Assembly (NCBI RefSeq): GCF_002575655.3 | Contig: NC_053039.3 | Span: forward strand, 241,096,622 to 241,160,621 | Direction: 5' to 3' | Length of the DNA stretch: 64,000 nucleotides | Source of the DNA: Aegilops tauschii subsp. strangulata | Taxonomy: Eukaryota > Streptophyta > Magnoliopsida > Poales > Poaceae | In this document: one piece after another, positions 1-11,314 of the stretch | Layout: each line of letters starts with the position of its first letter | Position numbering within the stretch: the first letter of the stretch is position 1 | Made by a program: the position numbers and the translations under genes | Notes under the pieces: model-generated | What the model was told of the DNA's origin: nothing | What the model saw: the letters and a program-made list of their open reading frames with translations, nothing else | Databases searched by the model: none

Positions 1-642
1 ATCGTAAAGAAAAAACGAGAAAAGAGAAAAAAGAAAAGACAAAGGAGAAAAAGAGAACGAACAAAGGTATGTGTCCGGACTCAGGCATAGAATCTTTGGA
101 GTCGAGTGGCGTTCCATGGGTTCGGCTCTAAGCGATTATGCGATGCATTGCGAAGGCGATAGGCTCCTCCCGTGAGAACTTCATTATAATGAAGGGACCC
201 TCCCATTTGGGCTTGAGCTTGTCCTTTTTCTTCTCTGGTAGGCGTAGAACGAGTTCACCGACATTATAAGTCTTTGCCCGCACTTTTCTGCTTTCGTATC
301 TTCGAGCTTGTTGTTGGTAGAATGCGGAACGGGCTTTTGCGACGTCGCGCTCCTCCTCCAGGCCATCTAAGTCGTCCTACCGATCGAGCTCGGCCTCTCT
401 CTCTCCTCATACATGCGCACTCGAGGTGAGTCATGAATAATATCGCAGGGCAAGACAGCCTCTGCGTCATACACCATGAAGAACGGTGTGTATCCGGTCG
501 TGCGATTGGGCGTGGTCCGCATCCCCCAGAGTACGGAGTCAAGCTCCTCAACCCAGTGTTTGTCTGACTCCTTTAGGGATCGCACTAGTCTGGGTTTGAT
601 GCCGCTCATTATCAGGCCATTGGCCCGTTCAACTTGACCATT
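1..642 (-). pseudogene. Tat integrase C-terminal part, separated by LINE
   Basis: The frame resumes on the far side of the LINE with NGQVERANGLI, which contains the third catalytic residue (E) of the DDE triad. It continues through WVEELDSVLWGMRTTPN, GYTPFFMVYDAEAV and the C-terminal PKWEGPF segment near position 205. Frame changes near 370 show decay. The first 60 bases are a purine-rich plus-strand tract past the apparent end of integrase. Joined across the LINE, the reading frame fits HPQT|NGQVERANG exactly, so this was one gene. Confidence 0.8.
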
Positions 643-658
643 TGTTTGGGGGTGATAT
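643..658. repeat. Target-site duplication of LINE, left copy (right copy 1897-1912)
   Basis: The 16-bp sequence TGTTTGGGGGTGATAT is identical at 643-658 and 1897-1912. It restores an uninterrupted integrase reading frame when one copy and the LINE are removed. Confidence 0.93.
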
Positions 659-1896
659 TTTTTTTGACTATAAACAGTCGGGTAAAAACCCCACTGGAAC
701 TTTTATTAAAATTAAGAGAGGTCTAATACAAAGGCTTGAGGTAAGCCAGAAGAAAAGAAAACTAAACTAAAAAAGAACTAACTAGCTAAACAAAAAAAGA
801 AAAATAGAGAAAAACCAAAAAGACAACCTACTGAAACCAGAAAAAAAAGATAAATTACAATATGGTCTCCAACCAAGCAAAGAACTGATGAGCATACTTC
901 TTCTTCATCATGTATCTTAATAGCTTAAGCACCTCCAAGAAAATGAACTTCCAACCCTGGAAGGAGGGATTAATATGCTCAAAAATTTATTATTTCTGGA
1001 AACCCAAATAGCCCAGGATCCAAGAATGATGATCTCCATGAAGAAAGGCTTGTTCAGTTTGTCTTTGAGATCTTGAAAAGCTTCTAAGACTGACAAGTTG
1101 TGTGCTCTGCAAGGGCAAATGAAATCCCAACATTGTGCTGCAAAGGGGCAACTCCAAAAGAGGTGGTGCAGTGTCTCTTCCTGTTGACAGTTTCTGACAG
1201 CACAGTTGTATTCTTCCAGCTCAAAATTCTTTCTTCTCACTAAGTTTCTTGTATTGACTCTGTCATGTAGCAGCATCCAGAAGAACACCTTGTTCTTTGG
1301 CTGGCATGAGCTCTTCCATATCCAACAAAAATGAGGTGGAGTTTGTTTAAATCCAATTAACACATTGTATGCCTTAATGGAAGAGTAAAATTCATTACCC
1401 CAAATGTAACTCCATGTGTCTCTAAGTTCCAAGTGTTCTGAAGTTCTCAGTATGAAACATATATTCTCCATTTCCAGAAATTCCTCATAAGCTTGGGTTG
1501 TCAGGGGTAAGTGAAACAAGTCTTGTAGATACTCAGTGTGAATCACTTGGTGGACATTTATGACCATATCTCGAGCAAAAGAATAGAGGTGATCAAAATT
1601 GTGCTTCAACACAAAATCATGCCAACAATCATCCCAAAAGAGGGCAATTTTGCCATCCCTTATATTGCATCTTGCAATAGCCTTGTATTGATCAATGAGT
1701 GCCAGATTAGACTTCCACCAAAAAGACCCAACCATGTTGTCTCCTGGTAATTGCCCATTATTGTAGTAGGACTCCCAGATGAGGTGTACCCAAGGAATAT
1801 CATGTCCGTTGTAAAACTTGTGGAGGTTTTTCATAAGCAGAGTCTTGTTCTGTGTGAAGATGTCCATAACACCAAGCCCTCCTTTGTTTTTTGGTC
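659..1896 (-). mobile_element. 5'-truncated LINE (non-LTR retrotransposon)
   Basis: About 1.24 kb flanked by a perfect 16-bp direct repeat, TGTTTGGGGGTGATAT, at 643-658 and 1897-1912. The element is minus strand. Its 3' end carries a short poly(A), seen as plus-strand T's to 665, next to the left repeat. Its 5' end is cut inside the C-terminal part of the reverse-transcriptase ORF. Variable-length long target duplication, poly(A) and 5' truncation are the signature of target-primed reverse transcription. There is no promoter, and most of the protein is missing. Confidence 0.92.
917..1896 (-). pseudogene. LINE ORF2 C-terminal end with zinc-binding (zf-RVT-like) domain
   Basis: The minus-strand frame begins at the truncation with GGLGVMD, the conserved block just after the reverse-transcriptase thumb in plant LINEs. 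It ends at 917. It contains the zf-RVT-type segment: FFWMLLHDRVNTR, NCAV.NC, then ETLHHLFWSCPFA..CW (about residues 200-255 of the open frame). A C-terminal WAIWVSRNNK block follows. The frame is open for 316 codons without a stop, so insertion may be fairly recent. Endonuclease and most of the reverse transcriptase are absent, so it cannot be active. Confidence 0.88.
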
Positions 1897-1912
1897 TGTT
1901 TGGGGGTGATAT

Positions 1913-4409
1913 ATGGAGGCATAATCAAGCTTAATGCCAAGATTAGCGCACCAAGTTTTCACCTCGTCGGCTGTAAAGTTAGAGCCGTTGTCAGTAATAA
2001 TGCTGTGTGGGACACCATAACGGTGTACGACACCGGATATAAAGTCTATCACCGGTCCAGCTTCAGCCGTTTTAACTGGTTTGGCCTCTACCCATTTAGT
2101 GAATTTATCTACCATAACCAGCAAGTATTTTTTTTCTTATGGCTTCCCCCTTTAAGGGGTCCGACCATGTCCAGCCCCCAGACCGCGAAAGGCCAGGTAA
2201 TAGGGATTGTGCGTAGGGTAGTGGGTGGCATATGGCTTTGATTGGCAAAAATCTGGCATCCGACACAGCGTTGTACGAGGTCATGTGCATCTGCTTGGGC
2301 CGTGGGCCAAAACAAACCTGTACGGAATGCCTTACTTACAAGGGCCCGAGCCGCAGCGTGATGGCCGCCGAGACCAGCATGTATTTCGGCCAAGAGCTGT
2401 CGTCCCTCCTCTTTGGAGATACATCTTTGAAGGACTCCAATAGTAATTTTCTTGTAGAGTTCTCCTTCGTGGACTTTGTAGGCTTCGGAGCATCGAACTA
2501 TGTGATGGGCCTCGTTCTGGTCATCCGGGAGCTCCTGCCTATTGAGGTAGGCTAAGAAGGGTTCGGTCCATGGGACGATCACCGCCATGATTACGTGGGC
2601 GGAAGGCGTTGGTTCGGTTCTCGAGCCCCCAATGATATCCGAATCGTGTTCGGCATTTGAGGGTGTGGTCGGCGTCGGACTGGTATTTCCGCTCTCATCT
2701 TGCCATACCACGGATGGCTTGGAAAGCCTTTCCACGAAGGTGTTAGGCGGTACGGGGTCGCGTTTAGCGCCCATTCGAGCAAGGATGTCCGCTGCTTGAT
2801 TACTGTCTCGGGCCACGTGATGAAACTCGAGCCCCTCAAACCGAGCTGATATTTTGAGTACGGCGTTGCAGTAGGCCGCCATCTTTGGATCTTTTGCATC
2901 GAATTCTCCATCTATTTGGCATATTGCGAGGTTCGAGTCCCCGCGCAACTCAAGGCGTTGTATGCCATAGAAACAACCATCCGGAGACCATGCAGTAGTG
3001 CCTCATATTCGGCTGCATTATTGGAGTCTGTATACAGGATTTGTAATACGTAACGGACTGTGTCCGCTGTGGGGGATGTTAGAATGACACCAGCCCCTAG
3101 TCCGGCCAACATTTTAGAGTCGTCGAAGTACATTACCCAGTTGGAATATGTGCCGTACTCTTTAGAGAGTTCGGCTTCTGTCCATTCGGCGACAAAGTCG
3201 GCCAACACCTGAGATTTAATAGCTCGGCATGTCTTGTATGTTATTTCGAACGGTAAGAGCTCAATAGCCCATTTTGCAATGCGGCCGGTGGCGTCTCGAT
3301 TGTTTATGATGTCGTTGAGTGGTACCTCGGAGGCCACCGTGATCGAGCACTCTTGAAAGTAGTGTCGCAGCTTCCGAGATGCCATAAAAACCGCATATGC
3401 TATCTTTTGATAGTGCGGGTATCGGATTTGCATGGTGTGAGAACCTCCGGTACATAGTATACAGGTTTTTGGAGTGGGAACTTGTGTCCCTCTTCCTCTC
3501 ATTCAACGACGAGTACATCGCTCACCACCTGGTGGGTTGCAGATATGTATAGCAGCAAGGGTTCGCCAACGTTAGGTGTGGCGAGGATTGGGTTGTTTGC
3601 TAATAAAGTTTTTATTTCTTCCAACCCGGCTGTTGCCGCGTCCGTCCACTCGAAGTGGTCGTACGTCTGAGCAGGCGATATAGCGGCAGCGCCTTCTCTC
3701 CCAATCTGGAAATAAAGTGGCTCAAGGCTGCCACACACCCAGCTAGTTTTTGGACCTGTTTTAGGTTTGTTGGTATTGCCAATTGTGACAAGGCTCGGAT
3801 TTTGGCCGGATTTGCTTTGATTCCTCTATTGGAGACAATGAACCCGAGCAGCTTTCTGGCTGGGACGCCGAAAACGCATTTTTCCGGATTGATCCGTATG
3901 TCATATGTTCGGAGGTTGTCAAATGTGAGGCGTAAATCATCCACCAATGATTTGACATGTTTATTTTTGATGACTACGTCATCTACGTATGCCTCCACCG
4001 TTTTGCCAATTTGTTTTTCCAGGCATGTTTGAATCATGCGCTGGTAAGTGGCACTGGCGTTTTTGAGTCCGAAAGGCATAGTGTTGAAACAAAAAGGCCT
4101 GTACGGAGTAATGAATGCCGTTACGGCCTGATCGGATTCCTTCATCTTAATCTGATGGTATCCGGAGTATGCGTCGAGGAAACACAGTGAATCGTGTCCC
4201 GCCGTTGCATCAATGATTTGGTCAATGCGGGGCAGTGGGAAGGGGTCCTTAGGGCAGGCCTTGTTGAGGTCTTTGAAATCGACACAAAGGCGCCAGGATT
4301 TGTCCTTCTTTGGCACCATGACCAGGTTAGCTAGCCAATCCGGGTGTTTAATCTCTCGAATGAACCCGACTTCAAGTAGTTTGGCTAGCTCTTCCCCATA
4401 GCTTGTCAC
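1913..4409 (-). pseudogene. Tat pol: RT, RNase H, archaeal-type RNase H, integrase N-part
   Basis: Minus-strand frames in order: reverse transcriptase (WRLCVDFKDLNKACPKD; PFGLKNASATYQRM; catalytic YVDD at about 3971-3982). Next is the Ty3-type RNase H with KLRHYFQ (about 3360). A second RNase H follows with WVMYFDDS, NNAAEYEAL and RGDSNL as D, E, D residues (about 2925-3135). The integrase zinc finger (GGHHAA...CVGC) and first two catalytic aspartates (GLDMVGP, ITDNGSNF) follow. The second RNase H is the hallmark of the Tat lineage. Frames shift near 3500, 2930 and 2110. The catalytic glutamate (VERANG) lies beyond the LINE insertion. Confidence 0.85.
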
Positions 4410-5983
4410 TTGGATTCAGAAAACCGCCACAGCGATAGCTTAACTGGTTTGAACCCCTTCAATATGTTGAGGCTGTGTTCGGCCAGTCTGCGTGGGATTC
4501 CTGGCAAATCCGAGGGATGCCAGGCAAAGATGTCCCAATTCTCGCGCAGGAATGCTTTTAGAGCGGCGTCAATCGTCGGATCCAGCTGTGCTCCAATGGT
4601 TGCTGTTTTATTAGGATCCGTTGGGTGAACTTGGAATTTTACTATTTCATCTGCTAGCTTGAAAGAAGTGGACTTAGGCCTTTTATCGAGGATTACATTG
4701 TCTCTATCCACTGTGGAACGCAGAGCGGTGAGCTCCTCGGCCGTAAGGGCCTCGGATAATGCCTCAAGGGCCAGGGATGCAGTTTTGTTTTCGACGCGGA
4801 GTGCTATGTCCGGATCACTAGTGATTGTGATAACTCCATTGGGCCTGAGCATTTTGAGCTTCATGTACCCGTAATGGGGTATGGCTTGAAAGCGTGTGAA
4901 TGTGTCTCGCCCCAGTAGGGCGTGATATCCACTGTTGAAAGGTGCCATGTGGAAGGTTAACTCTTCGGACCTGTAGTTCTCCTGTGTGCCGAATACCACG
5001 TCAAGTTTAATTTTCCCTGAGCATCGCGCTTCTCGACTGGGAATAATACCTCGAAAGGTTATGCTTCTCTGCTCGATGCGACTTTTGTCTATTTGCGTTT
5101 TATCAAGCGTGTCCTTGTAGATGAGGTTCAGTCCACTACCGCCGTCCATGAATACTTTAGCGAGCCGAAAGTCGTCGACGATTGGATTTAAGACCAAACC
5201 GACTGGTGCGCGGACTGATCGGGCCTTTAGTTCGTCGTTGGCGGTGAAAGTTATCGATGTATCGTTCCAAGGGTTTACTACGGCTACTTGGTTGATTTCG
5301 GCGAGGTCGCGGAGTGCCCTTTTGCGCCGATTATTCGAAGAAGAGTTCTCGAAGACCGTAAAGACTTTGAGGTAGTCGTCCTCCGAAGGGTACTTCTCGG
5401 AGGTCGTATTGGTGAGGATAGCCTCACCACTCTTGGCTACCTGCCAGAGCACCCAACATGCCCGAAGGCTATGTGTTGGTTCGGAATTCGGCGTCGTGTG
5501 TATCCGACAGGGCTTGTCGAGCCATTCATCAAGGATGGTTCTGTGTCCCGCTAAGGGCTTAATTTTCTTGTCCGTAGGGTGATGATCAGGTGCCCCGTGA
5601 GGGTGCATCCTTTTTGCTCGTCCAGTGGGTGGCTTAAAGGCCGGCGGTTCCCACCGAGCTGTCTGGGCTTTCCAGGCGCTTTCCATTGCATAGTACTTCT
5701 GTACTATGTGTGCTAAATCTGCAAAGTGCAGTATGCGGCGTCGGTTGAAGGCATTGAGGATACCCTCGTCCGTACAGTTGCAGCAAAATACTGAAACCGC
5801 GTCGTCATCGCAACAATCTTTGATCTTGTTTTTAACAAGGAGGAATCTGGCCCAAAAGTGATGGACTGTTTCCTGAGGTTGATGCGCCACGTACATTAGG
5901 TCGCATATGTCCAAAGGACCGGAATTGCTTGGGGAATATTGCTTGTGGTGGGTGGGCGGGCTTAAATCTGAACCTTGACCCAT
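4406..5983 (-). pseudogene. Tat gag C-terminal part and aspartic protease
   Basis: This 525-codon minus-strand frame starts in the retrotransposon gag domain (HHFWARFLLVKNKI, roughly residues 40-55). It then reaches the protease region with KVFMDGGSGLNLIY (about residue 280). Tat proteases use DGGS-type active sites in place of DTG. Downstream residues match the linker into reverse transcriptase (HPSDLPGIPRRLAEHSL). The last codons change frame relative to reverse transcriptase, which starts at 4409 in another frame, so the gag-pol polyprotein is frameshifted at this point. Long open length suggests moderate age. Confidence 0.8.
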
Positions 5984-6040
5984 TGTGGGATCCAGAGTTT
6001 TAAGAATTTCTGATGTTACTAGACTAGGATCCGGAGTATC

Positions 6041-6505
6041 CTAGGGATTTTCAGGCTTGACGCCTGATTCTATGTTTGGAGGATGGGGAGTCTCTTCCCG
6101 AAGATGGGTGTCCGGCTCGCAGGGCTCGGAAATCCAAACATAGCTTGTTCTCAGCATAGGGGGAGAGTTATCCTTGGCTTGCTCATCCACAATCGCAACT
6201 AGATGGGTGATCGGCGGGGACTTGATTTCCCTCTGATTGGGTTTAAGCCCGATCCGATCATAGTCTGTCGAGACCCCCAGGGCGGCAATGCGATCTAGCA
6301 GTTCGTTCCAAACGAAACATCTGCCGGATCCATCTTGTCGGAGTGTTTGAGGCCAATGCGGAGATGATTTTTGGTGGTTGGGGGGGTCCCGCGTTGGCTT
6401 AACGGCCGAGCGGGCGCCCATGGTAAAACTGCCGAGCTGGAGGATCTGCCCAGGAGCTAGGGCCTTTCCAGAGGTGATTTTGTCGTTGACAACAAGACGA
6501 GCCAT
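6041..6505 (-). pseudogene. Tat gag leader fragment
   Basis: The minus-strand frame is open from inside the LTR, but the first methionine after the LTR is at 6505 (MARLVVNDK). The product carries a YDRIG-L-K-N-REI block, then PP-THLV, also seen in the ORF at 14717-15583 (YDRIGCKANREI...PPTTHVV). Both are therefore the same N-terminal gag-region protein of related Tat families. It ends at a stop (6041) shortly before the next frame (5983), so gag is split. I infer structural gag function from position only; no zinc knuckle is visible here. Confidence 0.65.
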
Positions 6506-6552
6506 CGATCCTTCTATTGACGACACGGAGGAACTCTCAATGAAAGCACAAT

Positions 6553-7023
6553 TGTCGGTGTCAAAACTGGCCGATCTCGGGTAGGGGTCCCGAACTGTGC
6601 GTCTGAGGATCGAACGTAACAGGAGACAAGGGACACGGTGTTTACCCAGGTTCATGCCCTCTTAACGGAGGTAATACCCTACTTCCTACTTCATTGACTT
6701 TGATGAGTATAGGGGTTACAAGAATTGATCTACCTCGAGATCGTAATGTCTAAACTCTTGATGTCTATCATGTATGATTATGATCGCCTCTACAGACTAA
6801 ACCCTCTGGTTTATATAGACACTGGAGGGGCCTAGGGTTGTACAGAGTCGGTTTACAAAGAAAGAAAACTACACGTTCGGCTGCCAAGCTTGCTATCCAC
6901 GCCACGGGAAGTCCCATCCGAACAACGGGGAAATTCTTCTATCTTGTATCTTCATGGCCCATCAGTCCGGCCCATGTCACATTGCCCGGACGCCCGAGGA
7001 CCCCCTTATCCAGGACTACTTCA
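6553..7023 (-). repeat. 5' LTR of the left Tat element
   Basis: This 471-bp LTR runs on the minus strand from ...CCAGGACTACTTCA (plus-strand end, 7023) to TGTCGGTG (6553). A TATA box lies at 6811-6817 (minus strand TATATAA), followed downstream by the transcribed R-U5 part. The internal region starts immediately below 6553 with a stretch reading GTGCTTTCATTGAGAG on the minus strand, the likely primer-binding zone. It is a diverged relative of the LTR at 14182-14669, sharing the ...GATC..CGG terminal block and the leader-peptide architecture that follows. Confidence 0.8.
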
Positions 7024-7164
7024 GGCACAAACTACCTGGGCACGCCAGGCTGGTGTATTGTGCCCACCAGGGGACGCTTCCTCGAAATTTCTTTATTCCC
7101 AAAATTCTTCAATATTCCAAAACTGATAAAAAGTATTTTTGCAGATTTTTCGGAGTCCGTTTAC

Positions 7165-8539
7165 TCACCGTATCACATACCTCCTTATTTTCATGATTCT
7201 GGAGTGTTCTGGAAGGACTCTTTTTATGTGTTCTTCCGGTGTCAAAGTTTGAATAATATTACTTTCAACGTTAATGGGCGTACCCGAGATATAATGCTTT
7301 ATTCGTTGCCCATTGACAACCTTCGGGTTAGTACCTTCGGGTTTATTTATTTTGATGGCTCCAGACCGGTAAACCTCCTCGATGACATAAGGGCTTCCCA
7401 TTTTGAGAGGAGTTTCCTGCAAAGAATCTGAAACGAGAGTTGTACAAAATAACATATTCTCCGACTTTAAACTCACGCTTTTGGATTCTTTTGTCATGCC
7501 ATCTTTTAACTTTTTCTTTAAATAATTTTGCATTTTCATAAGCTTCGGTTCTCCACTCATCTAGAGAGCTAATATCAAATAACCTCTTTTCACCAGCAAG
7601 TTTGAAATCATAATTGAGCTCTTTGATGACCCAATATGCTTTATGTTCTAAATCAAGAGGCAAATGACAAGCTTTTCCAAAAACCATTTTATATGGAGAC
7701 ATACCCATAGGATTTTTATATGCCGTTCTATAAGCTCAAAGTGCATCATCTAATTTCTTAGACCAATTCCTCCTGGACGTATTAACAGTCTTTTGCAAAA
7801 TTAATTTTATTTCTCTATTGCTAAGTTCAACTTGACCACTAGACTGAGGATGATAGGGTGATGCAATTCTATGGTTAACATCATACTTGGCAAGCATTTT
7901 ACGAAAAGCACCATGAATAAAGTGTGAACCACCATCAGTCATTAAATATTTAGTGACTCCAAACCTTTGGAAAATAACTTCCTTAAGCATTTTAACAGAG
8001 GTGTTGTGATCAACACTACTAGTTGGAATAGCTTCTACCCATTTAGTGGCATAATCAACAACAACTAAAATATGTGTATACCCATTAGAGGAAGGAAAAG
8101 GTCCCATGTAATCAAATCCCCAAACATCAAATAGTTCAACAGCAAGTGAATAATTCATAGGCATTTCTTGACGCTTACCGATATTACCTATTCTTTGACA
8201 TGCATCACAAGATGAGACAAACTTATGGGCATCCTTGAAGAGAGTAGGCCAATAAAATCCAGACTACAATACCTTATGAGCGGTTCTATCTCCAGCATGA
8301 TGCCCTCCATAAGCTTCGTAGTGACATTTCAGTAGAATTTTTCCCTGTTCATGCTTAGGTACACAACGCCTAACAATACCATCTACTCCTTCTTTATAAA
8401 GATGTGGGTCATCCCAAATGTAATGTCTTGAATCATAAAAGAATTTTTTTCTTTTGTTGGAATGTAAAGCTAGGTGGTAAATATTTAGCAACAATGTAAT
8501 TAGCATAATCAGCATACCAAGGAGTACTATGAGAAACAT
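7165..8539 (-). pseudogene. Athila integrase
   Basis: The frames give the zinc-binding region (HYEAYGGHHAGDRTAHK, about 8275-8335). The DDE core follows at 7736-8164 with D in GFDYMGP, D in LMTDGGSHF and E in QVELSNRE, preceded by HPQSSG. The C-terminal region (7165-7708) comes last. All three catalytic residues survive. Stops separate the parts, and a frameshift near 7420 (after FRFFAG) moves the C-terminal PYVIEEVYRSGAIKI block into another frame. The protein ends with PEHSRIMKIRRYVIR at 7165. Confidence 0.85.
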
Positions 8540-10345
8540 TTATTGCAGCGAACTGCTCATCAGGAAAACTATCATCAATAGGTAGTGGTTCATCAAGCAC
8601 ATTTTCAAGCCTAGACAAATTATCAGCTACTGGGTTCTCAGCTCCTTTTCTATCAACAGTATGTAAATCAAATTCTTGCAACAAGGGAACCCAACAAATA
8701 AGTCTAGGTTTAGCATCTTTCTTTTCCATAAGATATTTAATAGCAGCATGGTCTGTGTGAACAGTTACTTTTGAATCAACAATATAAGGTCTAAATTTAT
8801 CACAAGCAAACACCACTGCTAAGAATTCTTTTTTAGTAGTAGCATAGTTTCTTTGAGCACTGTCTAGAGTTTTACTAGCATAATGAATAACATTCAGTTT
8901 ATTATCAACTCTTTGTCCTAGAACAGCACCAACAACATAATCAGTAGCATCACACATAATTTCAAAAGGCAAGTTCCAATCAGGTGGTTGAACAATAGGT
9001 GCAAAAATTAAGGCTTTCTTGAGTGTTTCAAAGGCTTCTAAACAGTCATCATAAAAAACAAAAGGAATATCCTTTTGCAAGTGACTAGTAAGAGGCCTAG
9101 AAATTTTAGAAAAGTCTTTGATAAATCTCCTATAGGAACCAGCATAACCTAGGAAACTACGAATACCTTTTACATCTTTAGGACATGGCATTTTCTCAAT
9201 TGGATCAACCTTAGCTTGGTCCACTTCAATACCTCTTTCAGAAAACTTATGACCCAAGACAATGCCTTCACTAACCATAAAGTGGCACTTCTCCCAATTC
9301 AAGACAAGATTTGTTTGTTCACATCTCTGCAAAACTCACTCAAGATTGCTTAAACAATCATCAAAAGACTTCCCATAAACAGAAAAGTCATCCATGAAAA
9401 CCTCAACAATCTTTTCACAAAAGTCAGAGAATATAGCAGTCATACATCTTTGAAAGGTAGTAGGTGCATTACATAAACCAAAAGGCATACGTCTATAAGA
9501 ATAGGTTCCAAAGGGACAAGTAAAAGTGGTCTTTTCTTGATCAGGTTGAGAAACAGGCGTTTGTGAAAAGCCAGAATAACCATCAAGGAAGCAAAAGTGT
9601 GTGTGCTTAGATAATCTTTCAAGCATTTGATCAATAAAAGGCAGAGGGTAATGATCTTTTCTAGTTGCTTTATTTAGTTTTCTAAAATCAATTACCATTA
9701 TATAATCTGTAACAATTCTTTGTGGAATAAGTTCATTCTTATCATTAGGAACAACAGTAATACCTCCTTGCTTAGGAACACAATGAACAAGACTTACCCA
9801 TCTACTATTAGCTATAGGATAGATTATACCTGCTTCCAGAAGTTTTAATATTTCCGTTCTTACCACTTCTTTCATCTTCGGATTTAACCGACGTTGGTGA
9901 TCAACAACGGGTTTAGCATCAGTTCCATATTAATTTTGTGCTGACATAGAGTGGGACTAATGCCCTTTAAATCATCAAGAGTATATCCAATAGCAGCTCG
10001 GTGCTTCCTTAGAGCTTTCAATAATCTTTCTTCTTCATGTTCTGAAAGGTTAGCACTAATAATAATAGGATATATCTTCTTTTCATCAAGATAAGCATAT
10101 TTCAAAGTGTCTGGCAATTGTTTCAATTCAAACATAGGATCAGCTTTAGGTGGAGGAGGACCTCCTAGAGTTTCAATAGGCAAATTATGTTTAAGCAGAG
10201 GACTTTGTTCAAAGAAAATTTTATCTATTTCATTTCTTTCATGCATATGTAAATCATTTTCATGGTCTAGCAGATATTTTTCTAAAGGATCAGTAGGTGG
10301 TACAGCAATAAAAGCAAGACCAATTAATTCATCCTTACTAGGCAA
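8433..10345 (-). pseudogene. Athila reverse transcriptase and RNase H
   Basis: The minus-strand frames are 9884-10345 (connection domain), 9336-9875 (RT palm: DFRKLNKATRKDHYPLPFID; PFGLCNAPTTFQRCM; catalytic FMDD near 9390) and 8433-9332 (thumb and RNase [27 protein letters not shown]). Two lesions are clear. One is a frameshift at about 9925-9930 between the first two frames. The other is a single in-frame stop (9336-9338) between RT and RNase H. Frames 2 and 3 are otherwise in register. The enzyme would copy genomic RNA into cDNA; this copy would make only fragments. Confidence 0.87.
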
Positions 10346-10384
10346 TTCTTTTTCATGAAGATTTCTACTAAACTTGGAATTTTT

Positions 10385-11305
10385 TTACTCATGAGACTCA
10401 TCACCAAAGCTAACACCAACAGTTTGTTTCTTGCAGTCTATCTTAGCATTAACTGTATTCGAGAAAGGTCTGCCAAAGATAATGGGACAAAAGTCATCTT
10501 GTGAGGAACCAAGAACAAGAAAATCTATAGGGTATTTTATTTTCCCACACAAGACTTCAACATCTCTAACAATCCCAAATGGTGATATGGTGTCTCTGTT
10601 AGCAAGTTTAATAGTAATATCTATGTCTTCTAACTCTGCAGGTGCTATGTCTTTCATAATTTCTTGATATAAATTGTAAGGAATAGCACTCACACTAGCA
10701 TCCATGTCACATAAACCATGATAACGGTGATCTCCTATTTTAACTGAGATGACAGGCATGCCAACAACAGGTCTATGTTTATCCTTTTTATCAAGTTTGT
10801 CAATTCTAGCAGCTTCTTCACAGAAGTAAATAACATGCCCATCTATATCTTCTTCTAAGAGATCTTTAACCATAGCAATGCTAGGTTCTACTTTGATTTG
10901 TTCATCAGGTTTAGGTGTTCTAATATAGCTTTTGTTAACCACGGTTGAAACTTTAGCATGTTCCTTTATCCTAACAGGGAAAGGTGGTTTCTCAATAGAA
11001 GCAGAAGGAACGACTGGATCAACATTATAAAGTATAGTTTCTTCTTTAACTGGTACCGGTTCTTTAATTTCTTCTTTAATAGGTGGGTGATATTTAAACC
11101 ACTTCTCTTTAGGGAGTTCAACATGAGTAGCAAATGATTCACAAAAGGAGGCTACTATCTCAGAGTCAAGTCCATATTTAGTGCTAAACTTTTGAAAAGT
11201 ATTTGTATCCATAAAAGATTTAACACAATCATATTTAATTTTAATACCTGACACTTTACCTTCGTCGAGTTCCCACTCTTCAGAGTTGCGTTTAATTCTT
11301 TCCAA
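10385..11305 (-). pseudogene. Athila gag C-terminus and aspartic protease
   Basis: The minus-strand frame of 306 codons holds a charged, proline-rich linker (KEEIKEPVPVKEE). The retroviral-type protease domain then follows: HGLCDMDASVSAIPY at about residue 200. Athila proteases usually have a small residue (G) after DM; here it is D, so the active-site loop is altered and probably inactive. IIFGRPFSNTVNAKID follows as the second protease hairpin. The ORF ends at a stop at 10385, and reverse-transcriptase sequence begins within 50 bases. Confidence 0.78.
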
Positions 11306-11314
11306 AAGATCCCA

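Larger units (their letters stand above)
1..7023 (-). mobile_element. Tat-lineage Ty3/Gypsy retrotransposon (Fatima-like), 3' end beyond window
   Basis: The element reads on the minus strand in Tat order: 5' LTR (6553-7023), gag leader (6041-6505), gag/protease (4406-5983), reverse transcriptase, RNase H, second archaeal-type RNase H, then integrase down to about position 60. The 3' LTR lies outside the window. The LTR begins and ends like the TGAGGG.../...CCGACA Tat LTRs of Triticeae, so the family name Fatima-like is recalled and tentative. The element is defective: reading frames are broken in several places and a LINE fragment sits in integrase. Its right edge abuts Athila-lineage sequence, so it probably inserted into the 3' side of that element, but the matching target duplication is not visible. 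Confidence 0.85.

Noticed and set aside
1..60. Purine-rich plus-strand tract as a polypurine tract
   Set aside because: The element is minus strand, so a polypurine tract should read as pyrimidines here; orientation is wrong.
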